NCBI GenBank assembly: GCA_024220505.1
Contig: JAKZZE010000006.1
Span: 2,046,001 to 2,110,000, forward strand
Length of the DNA: 64,000 bases
Direction: 5' to 3'
From: Rhizopus arrhizus
Lineage: Eukaryota; Mucoromycota; Mucoromycetes; Mucorales; Rhizopodaceae
Shown: positions 56,737 through 64,000 of the stretch, piece by piece
Layout of the letters: the number at the start of each line of letters is the position of its first letter
Position numbering within the stretch: position 1 is the stretch's first letter
Notes under the pieces: model-generated
The model's input: only the letters and a program-made list of their open reading frames with translations
What the model was told of the DNA's origin: nothing
Database searches by the model: none
Position numbers and translations under genes: made by a program

Positions 56737-57768
56737 ATGAAACAAGTCTCTCAAGATACAGTTGTTCAAGCAATTTCTTTACTTCAACAAGGTAAGTCGG
56801 TGCGGGAAGTGGAAAGGGTTACTGGCTTGAGTAAGAGTGCTGTTGGGAGACTCCGAAAAACCCATTGCTTTGGACTTGGAAAGCCAAAAGGCGGTCGACC
56901 CAAGTTACTATCTGCGGCTGATCAACGCTATTGTGTGCGCTAAGTGACCAAAAACCGCATATCCAGTGCAACAAAGGTGGCTAAGGAGCTAGAAAAAGAC
57001 ACTGGAAGAAAAGTAAGTGTCGATACCGTGTGCAGAGCCCTTCGTAAGGCCGGTCTTGGTGCGATTAGGAAGCCGAAAAAGCCTTTGCTTAGTGCGAAAA
57101 ACATTCGCAACAGGCTTTCTTGGGATATGGCTCACAAGGACTGGACAGTAGATGACTGGAAACGCGTTGTTTAGTCGGACGAGACAAAAATCAATAGATT
57201 TAACTCTGATGGACGCACCTGGACTTGGATTCGATCCGGAGAAAGCCTGAAATCCCATCATGTCAAGATGACCGTTAAACACGGTGGAGGCAATATCATG
57301 CTGTGGAGTGCCATTACCTATGGTGGGGTTGGTTGGATGTGCAAAATCAATGGTAATATGGATAAAACACTGTACAAAGAGATTTTGGAGGATGAACTGG
57401 AGCGTACAATTGAGTATGGAACCAATAACCTAGGGTTAGAAAGACATTAGGTGATTTTCCAACATGACAATGATCCTAAACATACGTCCAAATTAGTCAA
57501 AGAATACCTTGAACAGCAATCCTACAACATCCTGGAGTGGCCAGCACAGCCCCCTGTCTTAAATCCAATTGAAAATATGTGGTCATTGTTAAAGATAATG
57601 TTGAATGATTATGAAACAGCACCAAAAGGCATGAGTGAACTATACGAACGAGTAACTAAAGTTTGGTATGACTTAATGAAGCCGGAAGAGTGCCAAAAGG
57701 TCATAGAAACAATGCCTAAGCGTATAAAGCAATGTATCAAGAATAAAGGACGCTGGACTGACTATTAA
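56737..57768 (+). pseudogene. TcE transposase (DD34E) with three in-frame stops
   Basis: One uninterrupted frame of 344 codons except for stops at 56941 (TAA), 57172 (TAG) and 57448 (TAG). HTH1 is VVQAISLLQQGKSVREVERV, LSKSAVGRLRKTH; then SATKVAKELEKDTGRKVSVD. Catalytic residues: first Asp in SDETKINRF just after the second stop, second Asp in FQHDNDPKHTSKLV, Glu in LNPIENMW, 34 residues apart by my count. It ends IKNKGRWTDY. No frameshifts, so decay is recent. Confidence 0.85.
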
Positions 57769-57777
57769 TGTCAAATA

Positions 57778-59414
57778 CAGTAGGTGAAAAAATACGAGCA
57801 ACCTTTTGGCAAAATCGACTTTTTTCGCTATATCAAAAGGTGCATGCCAACTACCGGCTTGAGACTCCTATGGTATATTTTCGGGGTCATGCGTCTTGAA
57901 ACAGTAAAGGTCTCATGTAGCAATGCTGGAAATTGAGAGAGGAATGAGAATCCGAATTTAAAGATTTAACTCCCGACCAGCTTAAATTATGTACGGTAAT
58001 CATACGTTTACATTTAAGTCAACAAAGAACATATCGGAAGACTATATAGCGTACTTGTATGGAACTGTGAGTGTTCCTTATTGTATTCATATAAAAGCAA
58101 GTGCGACTTCAGGAGCCCTTGGTTTCTTTTTTTTTACTCAGTTTCTCTCACTACTTCTCATCATCATGCCTAAATCTATACTAATGGAAAAGCAATCCAG
58201 AAATAAAAGATATATCACTAAATAGCATGAAGCTAGAGGATATCATAGATAAATATTACGTTCGTTCTCGCACAGTTTAAAGATATGCTAGAAAGCTTTT
58301 TCCATGAAATTCACATCTGTCGGCTGGAAGACATGCTATTGTCCCTTATTCCATGAAGCACTATATCAAGCTGTGTATTATTACTGGTCACCGAACAGTA
58401 GCGAAAGAGCTATTCAAGGACTTAGGTAAGTTTGGTTACTTGTTGATGTACCGTTCAGGAGTAAACGCGCTGAGATCCATAAACTGCCACCGAGAGCTAA
58501 AAAAAAGAAGGCATTTTTAAAAAAGGATCATTGAAAAAAGCAGATGACCTGAGCAAAAACGCATCGCAACTGGTCAAGTCAAGAGTGACGAACAGTAGCG
58601 TTCTCAGCTGAAGCAAAGGTTAGCATCTAGTGATCAGATGGAGTAAAATAGTATAGAGTAGTATAAAATGACATTTTGCTCCCTCATCACATCGACATTA
58701 CAGTAAAGCACTGCAGCGGTAGGACCAACATATGCGGTCACATAGCTACTCCGGGACCAGTTTAGACATGTCAGCTTTATGGTGGTAACATAAACTCAAC
58801 GGCTTGTCTGCATATACTTAGCATTATTTACATGTATACGTTAGAGTACCATTATTTGAAGACGTCTGATGTATACCTTCAGAGTGATAGCGGCGTAAAG
58901 TATAAATTAAAATCCATAACTCCATAGGTACGCGGTATCAGTGTAAGGTATATAAATTATTGGTATGCTCAAATTCTGGATTTAAATCATATAAAGCATG
59001 TTTAGCATCAGCTCAAACTTAATCTGACACCACATGAAGTCGGAGAAAGAGGTGTCAGAAAGCTTTAGCCATTTGTGGATGTAGAGCGAAATAAACTCAA
59101 TGCAAATGCTTGCAAGAGGCACATCAATAGCATACCAGCCAAAGTAGAAGCAGTTATTAAAGCAAAGGGAAGATATAGAAAATATTAAATAAACATAGCG
59201 AATTTTGAAAAATCATCATTGGCTTTTTTATGACTGTCTTTCCCTTTTTAAAAAGCTTGTACTTCAAGTAGAGTCAATCTCTTTAGTGTATTGTATGTAT
59301 CTTTGTTGTCTTAATTAGTTTGTGTGATATCAAAGCTCTGGCGAATGTACACACGAAAATAAAAAGATATGAAGACAAATCGAACAGAGGTTGCTCGTAT
59401 TTTTTCACCTACTG
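57778..59414 (+). mobile_element. Tc1 element TcD, decayed, inside TcE
   Basis: 1637 bp with 27-bp TIRs (CAGTAGGTGAAAAAATACGA) and TA on both sides (57776-57777, 59415-59416). The remnant transposase is on the + strand: HHIDITVKHCSG near 58690 and a C-terminal AVIKAKGRYRKY at 59150-59187. Many stops and shifts. Confidence 0.85.
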
Positions 59415-59863
59415 TAAATAAACCATTTTATATTTTTTCAAAAGTGCCGCAAAACTGTCCCAATGCACCGCTTGTTTTCTATCCCTTCTAACTCCGTCTG
59501 CGCTATTTTAACTTGCTTTTGCCTTACATTTTTTGGTACTACAAGATTTTGGCTATCGAATGATATACAATAAGGTGTACATTAGCTTAACAACTATGGT
59601 GCTACAAGCCCTAGAAGAGAAACTTACGAAACATTGGGACAGTTTTGCGGGTCACTGTAGTTTTGTTGAATGTGTAGAAAGTCTTTTGAATCGCTTGCCA
59701 AATAAGGAAAAAAGTTATAGAAATTAATGGAAAGCAGGAAAATGGCCGTCAGGAGCACATTACAGTGTTTCCAGAAAGTAATGTCGCAAAAATTGAATTT
59801 TTACGGAGCTCTTTCGCATATTTATACGTTACACTAACCACGACGAAAACAATTGCTTCAACT

Positions 59864-60957
59864 ATGCCACCTGGCGACATAATTAACAATAATATAATAA
59901 ATACAGATGATACTCTCACTCAGGAAGCAGTAGTTACCTTGCTTTCACAGTTTGAGAGCCACCGCAAATCTTTGAGATGTCCTCATTGCGAGAAGATGGG
60001 CCAATTTCGTCGTAATGGACCCACTAAAACCGATCCACCCATGCCCATATTTCGTTGTCATGAATGTGGTAAGACCTTTAAGGCTCGCACTATGATGTAC
60101 ATTGTTCAGTCTTGTAAGCTCATCAAATGATGAAGCTTCTAGAGATTTCCACAATACACAACCTACCTAAAATAGTAACGCAAACGATCAGGCGCAGGAT
60201 ATGCAACCCTTATTGGACATGATACAGCGCCTCTCGGCCGAACTTGTAGCAGCCCGTGCAGAGATAGGCAACTTACGTCAACAAGTGATCCAACTTCAAG
60301 GACAAACGACTCTACAACCCAGCCATTCCAAAGACGACAACCAGTTCAACTCCAAAGATTTTCCTCCACTATCCTCCCAAACACCTCCATGGCATAATCC
60401 TCAACGTATTTCCCAAATCAAGCGCAGTCTTGCAGAGAATGAACAGCAACGCCGATCACAACGACAAGAAGCAGCCGCACGTCTCCTACAGCCCCCATCT
60501 GAGAATCAAGGATTTCAATACGTGTACCTGCCAACTAAGGCACGAGTCCCTATCGGTCAGATTCGTACTCGCCTGAGAAACCTTGATATCCAGAATACTC
60601 GCATATTGGATATACACTACCCAGGTCGCAATATTGTTGCACTACTTGTGCATAATGATTATGTGAATGAGCTTCGTAAACAATTAGAACGCTTTAAAGT
60701 TATCCTTAAGGATGATTTTGATCCTTGCGACCCAAAAGTTTTACGAGATCCTAAATACGCTGATCTCTCACCTGAAGAAAGAGCTAATTTCGCCCTCATG
60801 CATCACACTGACTGTATGGCACGCGCTCTGAAATACATCCGCACTCCTGTCAAGTACGCTGTTGCTCGATTCTTCTACTCTAAAGGATGGATCAGTAAAG
60901 CTCTGTTGCAAGAAACCCTACCTAACAGAAATAAAACGTCCGACCAAGCTGCTGATA
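59864..60957 (+). pseudogene. LINE copy 2, ORF1 (plus strand), broken
   Basis: Met 59864 (PPGDIINNNIINTDDTLTQE), zinc ribbon SLRCPHCEKMGQFRRNGPTK / FRCHECGKTFKARTM, a frameshift near 60107, a stop TAA near 60170, then the coiled coil (MIQRLSAELVAARAEIGNLR) and the C-terminal domain (ENQGFQYVYLPTKARVPIGQ, LDIHYPGRNIVALLVHNDY, RALKYIRTPVKYAVARFFYS). It ends at the TcA copy 2 insertion. Oriented head to head with LINE copy 1. Confidence 0.8.
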
Positions 60958-61264
60958 TAGTAGGTGGAAAAATGGTCCGGATGTTTTTAAATTATTCACA
61001 AATATCGCTATAGCTTTACCAAATCTCAATCAAATTGAACAAAACAAACATTATTTTGAAGAGAAAACATTACTTTATTTTTAGTAAAAATTTGATATGT
61101 CACACAAAAGTTCAAAGGGAGCTACAAAAGATCAAATATTTCAGCAACATCCGGACCATTTTTCAGGGTGCCTTATAGAATTTTAATTACCCAGATTGTT
61201 CAATGCTGCTGACTCAGAAGCCGTCACTTTTGTCTCAGATGATTAATAATACATTAGATTCGTA

Positions 61265-63039
61265 TTGTATTTTTCAGTAAAATTGAGAAAGGCTCTGGAA
61301 TAAAATGATAAATTTAAAGCCAGATTTGATAAAATATTTTCACTAAAATTGAGAAAAGGTTAGAGCTAAATTGATAATAGCCAAGAAAAAAATTTGATAA
61401 AAGCTCAGAAAAAAATTGAGAAAGTCTTCCTTTTAAAATACTAAAAAAAAAAATATTATATCAATGAACACTGATTTTGAAATGAATGAATTAAGCCTCC
61501 AACAAGAGGAAGAGGGACAAACTACCGAGATTTATGTTAGCATGATGTCTATGATGAGATCTAAATGGGTAACCGCTATGCCTTCCTCAGACGCTATGGA
61601 TCTCGATGAAGATGTTAATGAAGAACTGGGAGCTCTTGACTCAGAAGAGAATAACTATAACGAAGATAATAGTGAAAATGAGAATGAAAGTAACGATAAA
61701 CTAGCAAAGCCCACTGTCGAAGAATTTGCTAAGAAACTTGCCAGCAACAGTAAAGAAAATGAGAAAACTTTAAAGTACAGAAAGTATAACCAGGAACAAA
61801 TCGAAGAGTTTATCTGCTTGATAACAGAAATGGTTCCTGTAAAAGACGCAGCTTTACGAACTGGTATCGTTTTGAGTTCAGCTTACCGTTTCCGAAAACA
61901 ATGGACGGAAGAGGGGAAGATACGTGAAACAAAAAAAAGAGGACGTGTTGCTGGAACTGTTTCTGATTTAAAAGAAGAGCACACAGTATTTTTAACAAAA
62001 ATTGTGGACGATTTTGCAACTATTACTATTACACAAATGTGGGAGATGCTGCACGAGGAATTCCCTGGATTGTCTGTTAGTAAGTCTTCAGTTTATAGAC
62101 ATGCCAGAAACAACTGTGCTTTGTCTATGAAAAAACTAGAGAAAATAGTCGAATCTAGAAACTCGGAAGAGACGATTCTAAAGAGAAAAAATACTATAAT
62201 GCAATGGATGGCTGACAGCGAGTTTGATTTTGAGAAGAACTGCATATTTTTAGACGAAGCAGGTTTTAATCTTCATATGACGCGAACTCGAGGTTGGTCG
62301 AAAAAGGGAAAACCTGCAAAGTCAGTAGTTCCAGCTTCCAGAGGTACGTCCATTACAATCCTCGGAGCTATTTCATCTCAAGGTGTCATCGACATATCTT
62401 TGAGAAAGCCCATCACAGTTGCCGGATCTAAAAAAGAAAATCAGACGGAAAAGTTATTCAAACTACAGCTAGAGTTGGAACGAGAACTGAACATTATTTA
62501 GCATATTTAAGTAACGTAATGGACGTCTTGGATAAGAACGACATGAAAGGGTTTTACTTAGTGATGGACAACGCTCCTATTCATAAGCCTGCCACAGTAA
62601 GAAATTTTATTGAGAAAAGAGGATACAAATGCGTTTATCTTCCTCCCTATTCACCTTTCCTCAACCCCATTGAGCTATTCTGGTCGAAGGTAAAGTATGG
62701 TATCAAAAGAAGCCCATTTGATACTGGCGATACATTGACACCAAGAATAATGGAGTCCTGTTCAAAAGTAACTTTGAAAGACTGCCAGGGATGGATTCAT
62801 CATTCTATCAGATTTTTTGAAAGATGTTTAGCAATGGAAAAGAACCTTTAGTTTTCAAATAAATTTATTTTCTCAATCTTTTTCTCAATTTTTTTCTGAG
62901 CGTTTATCAAATTTTTTTCTTGGCTATTATCAATTTAGCTCTAACCTTTTCTCAATTTTAGTGAAAATATTTTATCAAATCTGGCTTTAAATTTATCATT
63001 TTATTCCAGAGCCTTTCTCAATTTTACTGAAAAATACAA
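61265..63039 (+). mobile_element. IS630-like (Tc1/mariner superfamily) element with 159-bp TIRs
   Basis: 1775 bp from TTGTATTTTTCAG to its reverse complement, flanked by TA (61263-61264, 63040-63041). The empty site CATATTAATAATC is in TcA copy 1. TIRs 61265-61423 and 62881-63039 differ at about one position. Inside the TIRs ATTGAGAAA and TTTGATAAAA/ATTGATAA motifs alternate. Near-perfect TIRs indicate a young element. Confidence 0.9.
61464..62851 (+). pseudogene. IS630-like transposase (DD34E), one -1 frameshift
   Basis: The first frame is 61464-62501; it continues in the -1 frame to 62851. Acidic N-terminal region (MDLDEDVNEELGALDSEENN), HTH (YNQEQIEEFICLITEMVPVK, DAALRTG), then winged-helix-like VSKSSVYRHARNNCALSMKK. 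DDE_3 domain: CIFLDEAGFNLHMTRTRGWS (first Asp), LVMDNAPIHKPATVRNF (second Asp), LPPYSPFLNPIELFWSKVKY (Glu), 34 residues between the last two. The frames overlap only in 62432-62501, so the shift must lie there; I see no classical slippery heptamer and regard it as a likely mutation, though programmed shifting is possible. Confidence 0.82.
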
Positions 63040-63097
63040 TATTAATAATCAAAAAAAATATAAATATCTACTTTTTTTTGCTGATTTAGCACGTCTT

Positions 63098-63304
63098 GAG
63101 ATGTTTGGTACTTATAATATGAAAACAGTAAGAAGTCAATAGCTAACAACTACTATTTATTAAGTAAGAAAAAGGAAGGGAACTAATAATTTAGAATGAA
63201 CCCTGGATTATATTGTCTGACTATTAATTATATAGTCTGACGTAGGCTTGACTGAGATCAATCATAAAATAATAAATAAAGACATCATTAATGACCAAAC
63301 ACGA
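63098..63304. mobile_element. 207-bp MITE-like insertion with 8-bp TSD CACGTCTT
   Basis: The direct repeat CACGTCTT is at 63090-63097 and 63305-63312. The insert has no coding capacity and imperfect inverted ends around TGTTTGGTACTTATAAT / ATTAATGACCAAACA. TcA copy 1 lacks it. An 8-bp TSD is typical of hAT elements, so a non-autonomous hAT is my inference. Confidence 0.6.
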
Positions 63305-63348
63305 CACGTCTTCTTCTTCTTTCGTTATTATTGCTGTTTTATACAAAT

Positions 63349-64000
63349 ATGGTTCGCTCTTTACCTTTGGATGTACAAGATAACATCAAGTCCTTACTCA
63401 AATCTGGTCATTCTTACTCATCCATCATAAAACGAGTGCCTGGAGTCAAGAAAAGCACCATCAGCGACTATAAGCGAAGGTGGTTTCCTAACATGGGGCC
63501 CCTTAAATCAGGCCGCAAGTCCGAAATTACTGCTACAACCAAGTCCTACATCAGACGGTCAGTCATAACAGGTAAATTAAAGACGGGGAAGGATGTACAA
63601 CGATATTTATGTGACGTTGGATGCGCAATTGACTACTCTGCTTGCTTAAAACTTTTAAAATCGACGGGATTCCAGGCCCGTATTAAGAAGCGCAAGCCGT
63701 TTTTAAAGGCTATTCATATGAAAAAGCGACTTGCATGGGCCAACGCCTACAAGGATTGGACAAAAGATGATTGGCATCGTATGGTATTCTCTGACGAGAC
63801 TAAGGTAAACGTTTGGGGATCAGACGGTGTGAAATACTACTGGAAGAGAGTAGATGATAAGCTTCGATTCCACCATCTTGACTTAACAGTAAAAGGAGGT
63901 GGAGGCAGCGTTATGATGTGGGGCTGTATTACATACGATGGTCCTGGGTATGCTTGTCGTATCTATGATGGAATAATGAAGAAAGAGGATTACGAACATA
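63349..64000 (+). CDS. TcA transposase, copy 2, open to the window end
   Basis: Met 63349, no stop before the window end (217 codons). Same sequence as the copy 1 pieces in one frame: SLPLDVQDNIKSLLKSGHSY, SEITATTKSYIRRSVITGKL, KKRLAWANAYKDWTKDDWHR and the first catalytic Asp in FSDETKVNVWGSDG. It confirms the empty sites of the solo LTR and the gypsy element. The remaining two catalytic residues lie outside the window. Confidence 0.88.
   Translation, partial: MVRSLPLDVQDNIKSLLKSGHSYSSIIKRVPGVKKSTISDYKRRWFPNMGPLKSGRKSEITATTKSYIRRSVITGKLKTGKDVQRYLCDVGCAIDYSACLKLLKSTGFQARIKKRKPFLKAIHMKKRLAWANAYKDWTKDDWHRMVFSDETKVNVWGSDGVKYYWKRVDDKLRFHHLDLTVKGGGGSVMMWGCITYDGPGYACRIYDGIMKKEDYEH

Larger units (their letters stand above)
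56363..59657 (+). mobile_element. Tc1/mariner element TcE with 218-bp TIRs, carrying TcD
   Basis: Flanked by TA (56361-56362, 59658-59659). TIRs are 56363-56580 and 59441-59657, about 90% or more identical by eye. Each starts with an outer motif (AAAACTGTCCCAATG) and ends with the same motif inverted (CATTGGGACAGTTTTGCGGC). Contains a transposase with three stops and the nested TcD. Confidence 0.88.
41920..59760 (-). mobile_element. LINE copy 1 (minus), split by TcA and TcE
   Basis: LINE pieces on the minus strand: 5' leader about 59658-59760, then 54780-56362 (ORF1, small ORF, start of ORF2) and 41920-42867 (rest of the endonuclease). TcE (56363-59657) sits in the 5' region and TcA with its contents (42868-54777) sits in ORF2, each flanked by TA. 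Removing TcA plus one TA joins the endonuclease frame without any gap. The reverse transcriptase is missing because the element is cut at 41919 by an LTR. The outer limit near 59760 is approximate. Confidence 0.8.
60958..64000 (+). mobile_element. TcA copy 2 (runs off the window), carrying two insertions
   Basis: The left TIR starts at 60958 with T instead of C (TAGTAGGTGGAAAAATGG) after TA (60956-60957), and matches the copy 1 TIR nearly throughout. It contains the IS630-like element 61265-63039 and the 207-bp insertion 63098-63304, both absent from copy 1. The right end lies beyond the window. Confidence 0.88.

Noticed and set aside
59740..59800. CAGTGTTTCCAGAAAGTAAT as another Tc1 end
   Set aside because: Resembles a CAGT terminus next to TA, but no inverted partner was found in the window.

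Overview
The window is nuclear DNA of a filamentous fungus, most likely an early-diverging one of the Mucoromycota (Mucorales-like). The grounds are very AT-rich spacers, short GT-AG introns of about 45-65 nt, long T or A homopolymers, typical fungal genes (PacC/Rim101, neutral trehalase, Mss4-type PIP kinase, GT15 mannosyltransferase, Mediator tail subunit) and abundant Tc1/mariner, IS630-like, LINE and chromodomain Ty3/gypsy elements. The species is inferred, not read from the sequence.

Gene-rich part, about 1-40 kb: a PH-domain protein; MED15-like Mediator subunit (KIX domain plus polyglutamine); a small secreted double-psi beta-barrel protein; an unrecognised 436-aa protein; an F-box/WD40 protein; a GT15 mannosyltransferase with a degenerate metal site; a G3BP-like NTF2+RRM protein with a one-base frameshift; a hexokinase-family protein whose catalytic motifs are eroded; PacC/Rim101; PI4P 5-kinase; an RPAP3-like R2TP protein; a BRCT protein; neutral trehalase; a peroxisomal D-amino-acid oxidase; SUB2 (UAP56) helicase; and a FUN14 protein. 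They are unrelated housekeeping and signalling genes, not operons. Old LINE and IS630 relics lie between them at 12.3-14.5, 33.0-33.9 and 36.4-37.6 kb.

Transposon part, about 40.3-64 kb: this stretch is almost entirely mobile elements inserted into one another. A LINE in minus orientation (ORF1, a 52-aa linking ORF, ORF2 endonuclease) is split by a 213-bp-TIR Tc1 element (TcA, 42868-54777). TcA is in turn interrupted by a solo LTR, a complete chromodomain Ty3/gypsy element (44206-52245) and a decayed Tc1 (TcC). The gypsy element itself carries another Tc1 (TcB) in its integrase. The LINE 5' region holds a further Tc1 (TcE) with yet another inside it (TcD). A second LINE copy is cut by a second TcA copy, which carries a young IS630-like element with 159-bp TIRs and a 207-bp MITE-like insert. 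Target duplications (TA, 5 bp or 8 bp) can be read for almost every insertion, and the second TcA copy supplies the empty sites, so the insertion order can be reconstructed from the sequence alone.
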